Part shown: positions 1 through 6,617 of the stretch, piece after piece
How positions within the stretch are numbered: position 1 is the first letter of the stretch
Layout: the number at the start of each line of letters is the position of its first letter
Assembly (NCBI GenBank): GCA_904501975.1
Contig: CAJGCZ010000052.1
Coordinates: 1-11,201 of the forward strand
Direction of reading: 5' to 3'
Source of the DNA: an uncultured Akkermansia sp.
GTDB taxonomy: Bacteria; Verrucomicrobiota; Verrucomicrobiia; Verrucomicrobiales; Akkermansiaceae
DNA: 11,201 nt
Position numbers and translations under genes: made by a program
Notes under the pieces: generated by a model
Seen by the model: the letters and a program-made list of their open reading frames with translations, nothing else
Told to the model about the DNA's origin: nothing
Database searches by the model: none

Positions 1-2
1 AA

Positions 3-386
3 GAAGCGGATGATGTTGATCTGTTTGTTCGCCTTGTGCTGGAGCAATATGCGGATATTCACTCTGAATCCGTGCAGAAATTGGTGCAGTTGTGCGAATC
101 CTGCGGAGTGAACAATTTCCTGTTTGCCGTGAGACCGGCCGATTCCCTGGAAACAACATCCTCCGGTGCCCCATGCTATTTTGTTGATATGGTGTGCCGC
201 ATTTCGCACCCTTATTATGAGACATGGGTGGAGTATTACGCCCGAAAGGAGGAGCCCCCGAGCAGTACGAATACCGCAGGAAGTGCCCCCCTCATCAAAA
301 TCAGAACACCGCAGGGCAATATCCTGGAATATCGCTCGCAGAACTGCTATCCATCCGTGCTGCGAATCACCGACCGGTGGGGCTGA
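3..386 (+). CDS. 3' end of an unknown gene (partial)
   Basis: The frame is open from the first complete codon of the window, so the gene almost certainly starts upstream; the GTG at 36 is just an internal codon. The visible 127 residues are soluble, with no membrane segment. They contain three scattered cysteines near the start (two in LCESCG), an aromatic stretch around HPYYETWVEYYARKEE, and a C-terminus ending in a short beta-rich tail (LRITDRWG). I do not recognise a family. The stop TGA lies 32 bases before the next plus-strand gene, so the two may be co-transcribed. Confidence reflects the long open frame and normal composition rather than any homology. Confidence 0.6.
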   Translation, partial: EADDVDLFVRLVLEQYADIHSESVQKLVQLCESCGVNNFLFAVRPADSLETTSSGAPCYFVDMVCRISHPYYETWVEYYARKEEPPSSTNTAGSAPLIKIRTPQGNILEYRSQNCYPSVLRITDRWG

Positions 387-418
387 GTGAACATGTGAAA
401 ATGAGCCCTTAATTGTTT

Positions 419-796
419 ATGCCACTTATTTATTGCCTGTTTTGTTTATTGTCTGCTATGTTTATTCTCGTGTGGACGGGATTAAACATGATGCAGGCAG
501 CGTGGACTTTTGATTCTCAGTGGAGCGTACTTTTACTCGGTGGTGTAGCTTCTGCGGTAAGCGTAATGCTGGCTGCGTGGCAGAGTTCGCGTGGGGGATT
601 TCGTCCGGCCTTGCGAGGGCTGCTGTTTGCAGGCATATACTCAGTTTTGATTATGACCCTGCGATTCGGACTCCGCTCGTATCTTGATAAAGGTTGGCTG
701 GTTTGGTTCATTCTCGCCTCGGCGTTGTGGGTGCCTTTGTATGCAGGGTACTGTGTGCTAGTTCAGCGTAAGAGAAGAAAACACCCACAAGACTAG
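419..796 (+). CDS. small four-helix membrane protein, unknown function
   Basis: Encodes about 125 residues with four hydrophobic stretches (roughly residues 3-22, 36-54, 66-84 and 92-114) and a very basic C-terminal tail (QRKRRKH), which should lie in the cytoplasm by the positive-inside rule. I chose the ATG at 419; an in-frame TTG at 413 would add two residues. There is no clear ribosome binding site, and a short in-frame ATG at 401 is cut off by a stop at 410. It follows the partial gene closely and is followed by a strong hairpin terminator, so it is probably the last gene of an operon. The family is not recognised; it resembles generic small inner-membrane proteins. Confidence 0.65.
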   Translation: MPLIYCLFCLLSAMFILVWTGLNMMQAAWTFDSQWSVLLLGGVASAVSVMLAAWQSSRGGFRPALRGLLFAGIYSVLIMTLRFGLRSYLDKGWLVWFILASALWVPLYAGYCVLVQRKRRKHPQD

Positions 797-1097
797 GAAG
801 CCCCCCCAGAAAGGAGAGCTCAAGCCCGAACTCGAAGCCGGAGCTCTTTTTTCACGCCATCGGCAACAAAAATGCAGGAAACTCGCAACAATATGCCTGC
901 CGCGCGCGTCTATTTATTAGAAGTTTCCACATATGAGATTCGCCTGTTACGTCCGCCTCAATTCTCTTTTGTTGATTATGGAGGTATGGTCTGCGGAATT
1001 ACTCGGCGCAGATTTGTCAGAAAGGAGTCCAAGCATTCCTCATCGAATCAGAAGTGAATATGATGAATGGACTTGCCCTCTGAGGTAAAGCGGAATA
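797..1097. other. intergenic, no convincing gene
   Basis: Apart from the terminator at 809-853 this stretch between two convergent genes shows nothing clear. An open frame of 61 codons at 872-1057 has no ribosome binding site, no recognisable domain and a composition rich in arginine and serine typical of chance frames, so I do not call it. Confidence 0.5.
809..853 (+). terminator. hairpin terminator with a conserved loop
   Basis: A 13-bp stem pairs 809-821 with 841-853, including the perfect 7-bp AGAGCTC/GAGCTCT and two G-T wobble pairs, and ends in a run of six T. It begins 12 bases after the stop of the membrane protein gene, the right place for a Rho-independent terminator. The 19-base loop (822-840) is unusually long and is found again, on the other strand, in the hairpin at 7098-7147. 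Confidence 0.7.
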
Positions 1098-1703
1098 TCA
1101 TGGTTCGCGGTGAATACCGAAGGGGAGGTATGCCCAGTGTTCCGGGAGTTTGTATACAAGGTAGATTGTTGTCCGCCCTTCGTTAAAGGGGATTTCTATT
1201 TCTTCCGATACATCTGCTGAATAAAATGCACCGGTCGCTGTTGCTACGAGTTCGGAAGGACTCATTGCTTCGTTTAGCTGCAAGTCTTTCTCTGTGGCTA
1301 TTACTCCTGCTACGTTAGGGCAATCTTTTGCACTGATGCGCAGCGTCTGTTCGTGTTTTGTCCGGGGTAACTCCAGCCGCAGCTTTCCGCGCAGCCGGTA
1401 ATGTTTTTCACTTCCCGTATATGCAATTTCAGTAAAATCAATTTCGCAAGGTCCAGCCGGGACGGTTGGGGTTCGGTTCTCGCAGCCTTCGTTTCCGGCA
1501 CTTAACGAGAGCCCAAAGCGCTGATTGTTGTAATCTTCCGGTATGAGTAAGTATAGCAATCTGGTAGGCAACGGCCAATCCGGTGTGGTGCTTACTCCTT
1601 CAAAATTGACGTTTAGCTTGTACATTGGCTCTGTTACATATCTCTGCCCCAGCAAAGCAATGCCGGAAAGGACAAGTAGACAGATAATCACGAGACGACG
1701 CAT
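1098..1703 (-). CDS. membrane-anchored exported protein, unknown function
   Basis: Encodes 201 residues. After MRR comes a hydrophobic stretch (about residues 4-19) that would serve as an uncleaved signal anchor or a signal peptide; the remainder is soluble and probably periplasmic. The body has two cysteines close together in AGNEGCENRTPTVPAGPCEID (around residues 75-88), which could form a disulfide, and is predicted to be beta-rich by eye (alternating hydrophobic residues, IYLVYKLPEHWAYLPF near the end). No family is recognised. The start ATG is immediately preceded by a promoter whose expected transcription start falls on or next to the ATG, so translation may be leaderless; no Shine-Dalgarno sequence is present. 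Confidence 0.65.
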   Translation of the reverse strand: MRRLVIICLLVLSGIALLGQRYVTEPMYKLNVNFEGVSTTPDWPLPTRLLYLLIPEDYNNQRFGLSLSAGNEGCENRTPTVPAGPCEIDFTEIAYTGSEKHYRLRGKLRLELPRTKHEQTLRISAKDCPNVAGVIATEKDLQLNEAMSPSELVATATGAFYSADVSEEIEIPFNEGRTTIYLVYKLPEHWAYLPFGIHREP

Positions 1704-1708
1704 AAGCT

Positions 1709-1737
1709 AGGGTAATTCATTGAGCTCAATATGTCAA
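1709..1737 (-). promoter_or_regulatory. promoter with palindrome in its spacer
   Basis: On the minus strand TTGACA (1732-1737) is followed after exactly 17 bases by TACCCT (1709-1714). The spacer contains a perfect 12-base palindrome, ATTGAGCTCAAT (1719-1730), a plausible operator. Transcription would begin around 1702, at the start codon of the 201-residue gene. Confidence 0.5.
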
Positions 1738-1768
1738 GTTTTTTTTCTGAGCCTCCGGATTTTCGGTT

Positions 1769-1792
1769 CATGGCATGCTTACTGCAACGAGC
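1769..1792 (+). repeat. direct repeat copy A (left edge of the defence block)
   Basis: The 24 bases from CATGGCATGCTTACTG onward match 7461-7484 in the same orientation at 22 of 24 positions. The two copies are 5.7 kb apart and bracket all the defence genes, with the second copy close to the 3' end of the tRNA-Ala gene. They could be attachment-site-like scars or a dispersed repeat of this genome; the sequence alone does not decide. Confidence 0.5.
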
Positions 1793-2038
1793 CATCAGCT
1801 TGGAAAACTTTCGCCCGGGAATCGCGTTTTTTGTTTTTGGTGCGTTCACTCTAAGCAAATGAGGAAAAGATTGTAATATGTAGGATAGAAGCCTTTTGCG
1901 AAAGAATCTCCGTTATTTAGGAGACTGTTACATCGCTTGTAAGAGGTCAGGGAAAATAAAATACAGCATTTGAGTTATAATGTGTAATACATCTAATTTA
2001 ACTAGACGTGTATTCCTTCATATGCTAAAATATACTTC

Positions 2039-2365
2039 ATGGACCTACAAGATATTCTGAAAGCTATCCTAGATGCTGCTCCCTCAATTCCGGATCCCGC
2101 ATTTGTGAAATTCTTAGAGAAGCTGGCAATCTCCTCCACTAAAGAAGATCCTATTGACCGCCAAGAAGCGTATTATAACGATGCTTTTGATTATTTGGAA
2201 AAAATAGTTACTACTATCATTCGTCAAAACCCCGTCTTTTTCGTTAATCCTGGTACTTGTTGCGAATCTTTTCGCCTCGCCATCGCTGCTGAGAAATTCC
2301 GCGTACACCAGCAAGCCAATCAAGCTCGTAAAATGCGTGATGAACACCAAGTAAGCGGGGTATGA
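2039..2365 (+). CDS. small soluble protein, unknown function
   Basis: Encodes 108 residues, largely helical by eye: an acidic N-terminal helix (MDLQDILKAILDAAPS), a middle rich in Asp, Glu and Tyr, and a C-terminal helix of Ala, Gln and Arg (AIAAEKFRVHQQANQARK). There is no signal peptide or membrane segment, and no family is recognised. The ATG at 2039 has no Shine-Dalgarno sequence; a weak promoter TTAACT-17-TATGCT (1998-2026) lies just upstream. The stop codon is inside a terminator hairpin, so this is a single-gene unit, separate from the dam stub. Its position at the left edge of the defence block suggests it arrived with it, but nothing ties it to defence. Confidence 0.55.
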   Translation: MDLQDILKAILDAAPSIPDPAFVKFLEKLAISSTKEDPIDRQEAYYNDAFDYLEKIVTTIIRQNPVFFVNPGTCCESFRLAIAAEKFRVHQQANQARKMRDEHQVSGV

Positions 2366-2390
2366 GCCTCTGTAAAGAGCCCCCGTTTTT
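2356..2390 (+). terminator. Rho-independent terminator
   Basis: CGGGG (2356-2360) pairs with CCCCG (2381-2385), with an inner CTCT-GTAA-AGAG hairpin (2368-2379) and five T directly after. It overlaps the stop codon of the 108-residue gene and separates it from the dam/dpnI locus. Confidence 0.6.
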
Positions 2391-2410
2391 CTGTCGCCTT
2401 TTTTTCTTCT

Positions 2411-2433
2411 TATCTAAGTAACCCAAGCTTGAA
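2411..2433 (+). repeat. 23-bp direct repeat, copy 1 (before the dam stub)
   Basis: TATCTAAGTAACCCAAG followed by CTTGAA. It matches 2629-2651 at 22 of 23 bases. The last bases supply part of the -35 box of the dam promoter. Copy 2 begins exactly where the dam reading frame breaks off and lies just before dpnI. Confidence 0.8.
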
Positions 2434-2456
2434 CATTCGTTAATCTTTGCTATAAT
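2429..2456 (+). promoter_or_regulatory. promoter of the dam stub
   Basis: TTGAAC (2429-2434), a 16-base spacer and a perfect TATAAT (2451-2456). Transcription would start near 2463, giving a leader of about 14 bases before the ATG at 2477. The promoter is intact although the gene it drove is truncated, so transcription probably runs on into dpnI. Confidence 0.65.
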
Positions 2457-2476
2457 AGCGTAAGCAGATACGATTT

Positions 2477-2635
2477 ATGTCAGAGGCAAAACCATTTATC
2501 AAGTGGGTAGGAGGGAAAGGACAGTTGCTTAGCCAACTGGAGTCTTTGCTACCTAAAGACTTCCAAAGTTGGGAGGATGCGACCTATATTGAACCTTTTG
2601 TTGGTGGCGGGGCTATGCTTTTTCGCTGTATCTAA
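2477..2635 (+). pseudogene. dam: truncated Dam-type adenine-N6 methyltransferase (N-terminal stub)
   Basis: The 52 codons begin MSEAKPFIKWVGGKGQLL and end in EPFVGGGAMLFRCI. These are the two N-terminal hallmarks of the Dam/M1.DpnII alpha-class enzymes: the FxKWxGGKxQLL start and the FxGGGA motif I that binds S-adenosylmethionine. The frame stops at TAA 2633-2635, right after motif I. A full enzyme is about 270-285 residues, and the catalytic DPPY motif IV and the target recognition domain are missing, so the product cannot methylate DNA. The break coincides with the second copy of a 23-bp repeat, and a dpnI gene follows. I infer this is what is left of a GATC methyltransferase from a DpnII-type system after a cassette replacement. 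Confidence 0.85.
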
Positions 2636-2651
2636 GTAACCCAAGTTTGAA
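2629..2651 (+). repeat. 23-bp direct repeat, copy 2 (junction of dam stub and dpnI)
   Basis: One mismatch to 2411-2433, offset by 218 bp. It overlaps the last two codons and stop of the dam stub, so the repeat itself supplies the stop. After the shared 23 bp the two upstream regions diverge. Confidence 0.8.
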
Positions 2652-2660
2652 GCATAAGGC

Positions 2661-2689
2661 TTGTGTAAAAAGGATAAAATTGTTACAAT
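2661..2689 (+). promoter_or_regulatory. promoter of dpnI
   Basis: TTGTGT (2661-2666), 17 bases, TACAAT (2684-2689). Transcription would start near 2696, which supports the ATG at 2721 as the dpnI start and argues against the upstream in-frame TTG at 2661, which would lie in the promoter itself. Confidence 0.5.
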
Positions 2690-2720
2690 TACACACATCG
2701 CTACATACTCTCAAAATCCC

Positions 2721-3497
2721 ATGAATCTGCGCTTCGACACAACACTGGCGAGGAAATACAAAAGTAAGTCTCAAATTGCTCGAGTGCTGACGGAGGATTG
2801 GTTGGCTCGTAACATGTATTGTCCCATTTGCGGAGAGGTTTCCATCAAGAGTGCGGAAGTGAATGCGCCCGTTAAGGATTTCGTGTGTAACAAGTGCAAG
2901 TCTCAATACGAGCTGAAGAGCACCCAACGCAACAGCGACAGTTACGATAAAAAAATCAATGATGGGAGCTACAGCTCCATGATAGAACGCATCACCTCAA
3001 TGGATAACCCGAGTTTCTTCTTCATGCATTATGACTCATACGAGGTGAATAATCTTATAGTTGTGCCGAAATGCTTTTTCATTCCAGAAATCATTGAAAA
3101 ACGCAGGCCTCTTCCACCCTCTGCCCGACGTGCCGGGTGGGTGGGCTGTAATATTCTTCTGCAACACATTCCGGCTTTCGCCAAAATCCCCATTATCAAG
3201 AACGGCCAAGTGCTTAACAATAAGGATGTGTGCAGGCAATACCAAAAAGTATTCGCCCTGCAAACCAAAAGTGTTGAGAGCAGAGGCTGGCTGTTCGACG
3301 TATTAAAATGCGTGGAACAACTTGATACAACTTTCACGCTGAAACAAATGTACTCCTTTGTGTCGACCCTGAAAATCAAGCATCCAAAAAACAACAACAT
3401 TGAGGCAAAAATTCGCCAACAATTGCAGTTTTTGCGAGATAAGGGCATCATTGAGTTCCTGAAATCCGGCCAATACAGACAAATTAAGACCATATGA
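2721..3497 (+). CDS. dpnI: DpnI-like methyl-directed GATC endonuclease
   Basis: A 258-residue homologue of DpnI (254 residues), which cuts GATC only when its adenine is methylated. From the ATG at 2721 the protein aligns with DpnI from its first residue (MNLRFDTTLARKYKSKSQ), so I prefer this start to the TTG at 2661. The zinc site is present as CxxC at 34-37 and CxxC at 56-59. The PD-(D/E)xK active site is D53, E64 and K66, at the numbering remembered for DpnI itself. The conserved ARRAGWVGCN segment (136-144) carries the Trp associated with methyladenine recognition. The C-terminal winged helix (from about 185) keeps the family signature IRQQLQFLRDKGIIEF. Every key residue is intact, so the enzyme should be active. 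It sits between remnants of two methyltransferases and overlaps the next gene by four bases. It is harmless only in a host without GATC adenine methylation. Confidence 0.93.
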   Translation: MNLRFDTTLARKYKSKSQIARVLTEDWLARNMYCPICGEVSIKSAEVNAPVKDFVCNKCKSQYELKSTQRNSDSYDKKINDGSYSSMIERITSMDNPSFFFMHYDSYEVNNLIVVPKCFFIPEIIEKRRPLPPSARRAGWVGCNILLQHIPAFAKIPIIKNGQVLNNKDVCRQYQKVFALQTKSVESRGWLFDVLKCVEQLDTTFTLKQMYSFVSTLKIKHPKNNNIEAKIRQQLQFLRDKGIIEFLKSGQYRQIKTI

Positions 3498-3742
3498 GAC
3501 TCTACATTCTGCACAGTGCAGCCATAAACGCAGATGGTGAGCTCAGCATAGACTGCTCAGCTCCTTTCTCTTCTGAGCATGAAGCACAGTCAATGCAAAA
3601 CGCCATGATGAGTGCTTACATGCAGCAGTTCTCCTACCCTCTGGAATCATGGGGCATTGAGAAACAAGGGTGTTTTTCCCGCTTGGCTTGCTCGGAAAGC
3701 CAAGTGGAATTACAATGCCACATTCAGGAAATGGATGTGTAA
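3494..3742 (+). CDS. 82-residue protein translationally coupled to dpnI
   Basis: The start overlaps the dpnI stop in an ATGA arrangement (3494-3497), a sign of translational coupling. The protein is small, soluble and mildly acidic, with a beta-like start (MRLYILHSAAI), a segment rich in Met and Gln (QSMQNAMMSAYMQQ, about 33-46) and cysteines at 21, 60, 66 and 75. No family is recognised, and I see no obvious similarity to the DpnD/PcfM type. In pneumococcus dpnI (dpnC) is likewise followed by an overlapping gene of unknown function, dpnD, so the layout matches although the sequence does not evidently do so. A helper or control role for DpnI is possible but is inference only. Confidence 0.65.
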   Translation: MRLYILHSAAINADGELSIDCSAPFSSEHEAQSMQNAMMSAYMQQFSYPLESWGIEKQGCFSRLACSESQVELQCHIQEMDV

Positions 3743-3759
3743 GATAAGACTCTGATTCA

Positions 3760-3960
3760 ATGAGAACTTGCTCATACATCCCTTTTTGTGGTAGCGGTAC
3801 TACCGGTATTGCCGCTCCTTTGCTTGGTCGCCGATTCCTAGGCATAGACAAAGAAACTCCCTTTTTAGAAATGGCAAAGCTCAGACGAGAGGAATTAAAT
3901 GACGAGGACAGAAAAAATGAGTTCTCTCGTAAAATAAGAGATTTATCCAAGCTGAACTAA
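3760..3960 (+). pseudogene. C-terminal remnant of a DNA methyltransferase (DpnA/M2-like)
   Basis: The frame from 3760 encodes IPFCGSGTTGIAAPLLGRR and then FLGIDKETPFLEMAKLRREEL. This is the C-terminal end of beta-class N6/N4 methyltransferases, where motif I (DPFxGSGTT) follows the catalytic motif; M2.DpnII (DpnA) ends the same way, with GRRFIGID. Homology begins at about 3778, and even the Asp before PFCGSG is changed. The preceding ~200 residues, including the catalytic DPPY motif, are gone. The ATG at 3760 has no ribosome binding site, so the stub is probably not translated. With the dam stub it frames the dpnI cassette, as expected if dpnI replaced the middle of a dpnM-dpnA pair. A different beta-class enzyme is possible. 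Confidence 0.8.
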
Positions 3961-4071
3961 AGCCCGTTCTGATAGCATTGCAAAGATAATAAGAAAGTAC
4001 ATTGTCGAAACTCCTTCCAATATTATTTTTCCCATTATTCAAGATATCCCGTGGGGTAACTGTTAATTATT

Positions 4072-5595
4072 ATGTTTAAAATAAGCAGAATCACTTTCGA
4101 AAACTTCAAGATTTTTCGTGACTTTGAGTTAGATATCAATGAGAATGTAAATATTTTTGTGGGTGATAATGGCTCAGGAAAAAGTTCTATTTTACAAGGG
4201 ATAGAACTGGCTTTAAGCGGAAGCTCAACTAAAGTTCAAAATATTGGTCTAGAAAATTTGATAAATATTGAAGCCATAAATGAAGTTCTTGCTTGTAAAG
4301 ATGTACGACGCCTTCCTAAATTGGTTATAGAAATCTATCTTTCTCTTGTTTCTACAGCTGAACCATCAGATGAAATCTACTATGGAGAAAACAATAAACT
4401 TGGAGAGAATACTTTTGGCGTGAAATTGGTATGTGAGCCAAGAGAAGAATATATGTCTGATATAGAGGCTTGCTTATGCACCAAGGAGCCAGTTTTTCCC
4501 TATGAACTGTACAATATATATCACCAAACATTCAAGGGAGATAGATTCAATCCTTATAAGAAACCTTTAGAAGCCGTTTTTATTAACAGTTCGGAAATAA
4601 ACTCAAAATATGCATTGGCTAGTACAGTAAAGGCAACATACTTATCTTCAGTTACTGAGTTTGAAAGAGCGCAAAACAGGCAACGCTATAAAAATATTAT
4701 AAACCAGTATGAATTTGTAGGACAAGCAAAACAAAAAGGGATATGTATTTCATCTAATTTAGAAGATAATCTTAGCATAGAGCAAGACGGAGTTTATATT
4801 GAGAATTTAGGACAGGGTGAAATAAACGTCATCAAAACTACTTATGCCTTAAATCGAGTAAAAGATAACACTTCTATTGTTTGCTTAGAAGAGCCAGAAA
4901 CACATTTGACTCATAGTAGAATGAGGAAAATGCTTCATGAGGTAATACAAAAGGCTGAGCGGCAACAAATCTTTGTGGCTACTCATTCTAGCCAAATCGT
5001 TGCTAGATTAGGACTGGATAACGTATTTTTCATAGCAAGTAATGCTAAATCTACATCTTTGAAAAAATTGAATATAGAAACAGCCAATTTTTTCAGAAAA
5101 GCACCCTCTGATAGTCTCTTACAGTTCATTTTATCTAAAAAAGTAATATTGGTTGAGGGCGCGGCCGAGTTTATTTTAATGGAGTTCTTTTATGAGCTAG
5201 TCACAGGCAATTTACCCGAAGAAGACAATGTGTGGATAATTAGTATTAATGGTGTTTCCTTTAAAAGATATCTTCAGGTTTCCATGCTAATCGGGAATAA
5301 AGTGGCTGTCATTAGAGATAATGATGGTTCCAACAAGCCTAGATATGTAGAATTTTGCGGAAACAATATACAAGTATTTATTGATAAAGACGAAGTAAAT
5401 AGGGATACTTTTGAAAAATGTATATATGAAGATAATAAGGAGCTTTGTGAAAAGATATTACCTCAAACTAATACTTTGGGTTGGATGCTGAATAATAAAT
5501 CAGAAACAGCTTATCGGCTACTATCTGCATCCGGCACCACCTCATTAGTCGTACCACATTATATTAAGGAGGCTATCTTATGGGTAAGGAGGTAA
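4072..5595 (+). CDS. gajA: OLD-family ATPase/TOPRIM nuclease, GajA of a Gabija system
   Basis: A 507-residue protein with the class 2 OLD architecture. The N-terminal ABC-type ATPase has Walker A GDNGSGKSS (31-39), a signature-like LGQGE (246-250), Walker B IVCLEEPE (269-276) and the H-loop His in ATHSSQ (about 305). The C-terminal TOPRIM domain has VEGAAEF (Glu362, Gly363) and RDNDG (Asp416, Asp418). Class 2 OLD nucleases next to UvrD-like helicases form Gabija; GajA nicks DNA and is held back by nucleotides until infection depletes them (known for the family). At 507 residues it is somewhat shorter than the ~578-residue B. cereus protein. The gene is much more AT-rich than the chromosomal flanks, indicating transfer. 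The start has no Shine-Dalgarno sequence; a weak promoter TTGTCG-16-TATTTT (4002-4029) precedes it. It overlaps gajB by 16 bases. Confidence 0.85.
   Translation: MFKISRITFENFKIFRDFELDINENVNIFVGDNGSGKSSILQGIELALSGSSTKVQNIGLENLINIEAINEVLACKDVRRLPKLVIEIYLSLVSTAEPSDEIYYGENNKLGENTFGVKLVCEPREEYMSDIEACLCTKEPVFPYELYNIYHQTFKGDRFNPYKKPLEAVFINSSEINSKYALASTVKATYLSSVTEFERAQNRQRYKNIINQYEFVGQAKQKGICISSNLEDNLSIEQDGVYIENLGQGEINVIKTTYALNRVKDNTSIVCLEEPETHLTHSRMRKMLHEVIQKAERQQIFVATHSSQIVARLGLDNVFFIASNAKSTSLKKLNIETANFFRKAPSDSLLQFILSKKVILVEGAAEFILMEFFYELVTGNLPEEDNVWIISINGVSFKRYLQVSMLIGNKVAVIRDNDGSNKPRYVEFCGNNIQVFIDKDEVNRDTFEKCIYEDNKELCEKILPQTNTLGWMLNNKSETAYRLLSASGTTSLVVPHYIKEAILWVRR
5566..5572 (+). promoter_or_regulatory. 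ribosome binding site of gajB inside gajA
   Basis: AAGGAGG lies seven bases before the ATG at 5580 and within the last codons of gajA. It fixes the gajB start and makes the two genes a coupled unit. It is the best Shine-Dalgarno sequence in the window, in contrast to the resident genes. Confidence 0.75.
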
Positions 5596-6617
5596 TATTT
5601 TCTGTAGCGGGGTCAGGCAAAACCAGTCATTTAATTAAGAAGCTGGACGCAAAGACTCGCACATTAATAATAGTATATACTAAAGCAAACTATAAAAATA
5701 TTTTAAACAGGATAACAGAAAAGTTTGGATATATTCCTCCCAACATAGTATGTACTACATACTTTTCCTTTCTATTTTCGTGGGGGATTAAGCCTTTTCA
5801 TATTCCTAACTATCCTCAAATAAATCGAATTGACTTTGAAAATAGAGCTCCGGAAAAGGTTAATAAAAATAGCCCTTTATATTATCTGCGAGGAAATAGC
5901 ATTTATCATTATAGACTGTATGAGTTTATAGATGAAAAAGGGTTAACAAAAAAACTTGTATCTAGAATCGAATATTTCTTTGACGAGATCCTTATAGATG
6001 AAGTTCAGGATTATGCTGGAAATGATTTTGATTTTTTGATGAGACTCGGGGAATCCTCTGTTTTGTCACTTTCTTTTGTGGGAGATTTTTATCAACACAT
6101 CTATGACACTAGCCGCAACGGTGCCAAGAATAAAAATCTACACAAAAACTTTGAAAAGTACAAAAAGCGTTTCAAAAACTTTACACACCTTCATCTCAAC
6201 ATTTGCTTCAGATGTCCAGAATCTGTTTGCAATTTTATCTCTACTCAGCTTGGGATCCCATTGCAGCATAATCCGAAAAACAACATACATGCAGACTATC
6301 CCCGACTCATAGATAAGGAAGAAGAAATTATGGAAATAGTTGAAGATGACTCGATTCCTAAATTGGTGTATGAGAAATCAGATGATTTTAATTGTAACGC
6401 AATTACTTGGGGTAAATCTAAGGGTTTGGAGTTCGATAACGTGTGTGTTGTTTTAAACAAAATTACTTCTTTGCTATATAAAAATAACAGTCTTTCACAA
6501 ATGAAAAGCTTAAATAAATTTTATGTAGCTTGCTCAAGAACAAAGGGGAATCTGTATTTCATAGAAGAATGCCGTATGCCCTCAAAAAGTGGGGGGCAAA
6601 TGTGGTTGCCTATTTAA
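5580..6617 (+). CDS. gajB: compact UvrD-like helicase, GajB of a Gabija system
   Basis: A 345-residue superfamily 1 helicase with the motifs in order: Walker A AGSGKTS (10-16), motif II DEVQD (140-144), motif III VGDFYQHIYD (168-177), motif IV around CFRCPE (209-214) with Arg211, motif V TWGKSKGLEFDNV (276-288) and motif VI FYVACSRTKG (314-323) with Arg320. In Gabija, GajB binds the GajA tetramer and is thought to respond to DNA ends or single strands. It is clearly shorter than B. cereus GajB (about 494) and than UvrD (about 720), so the accessory subdomains must be reduced, but no motif is lost and there is no frameshift. AT-rich like gajA. The last ~15 residues (MPSKSGGQMWLPI) look non-conserved and abut a sharp rise in GC. 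Confidence 0.85.
   Translation: MGKEVIFSVAGSGKTSHLIKKLDAKTRTLIIVYTKANYKNILNRITEKFGYIPPNIVCTTYFSFLFSWGIKPFHIPNYPQINRIDFENRAPEKVNKNSPLYYLRGNSIYHYRLYEFIDEKGLTKKLVSRIEYFFDEILIDEVQDYAGNDFDFLMRLGESSVLSLSFVGDFYQHIYDTSRNGAKNKNLHKNFEKYKKRFKNFTHLHLNICFRCPESVCNFISTQLGIPLQHNPKNNIHADYPRLIDKEEEIMEIVEDDSIPKLVYEKSDDFNCNAITWGKSKGLEFDNVCVVLNKITSLLYKNNSLSQMKSLNKFYVACSRTKGNLYFIEECRMPSKSGGQMWLPI

Larger units (their letters stand above)
1704..2038. other. intergenic boundary region with repeat copy A
   Basis: No gene is visible. It contains the minus-strand promoter of the upstream gene, an eight-base T run at about 1739-1746, copy A of the 24-bp repeat (1769-1792) and an AT-rich stretch from about 1850 that leads into the defence block. 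The composition change at about 1.85 kb is a candidate left edge of acquired DNA. Confidence 0.5.

Noticed and set aside
872..1057. Open frame of 61 codons on the plus strand
   Set aside because: No ribosome binding site, no domain, composition typical of chance.
2661..2720. Upstream in-frame TTG start that would give DpnI 20 extra residues
   Set aside because: DpnI homology begins exactly at the ATG at 2721, the extra segment has no homology, and the TTG lies in the likely -35 box.
3029..3514. Open frame of 161 codons antisense to dpnI
   Set aside because: A shadow of the well-supported dpnI gene on the opposite strand.
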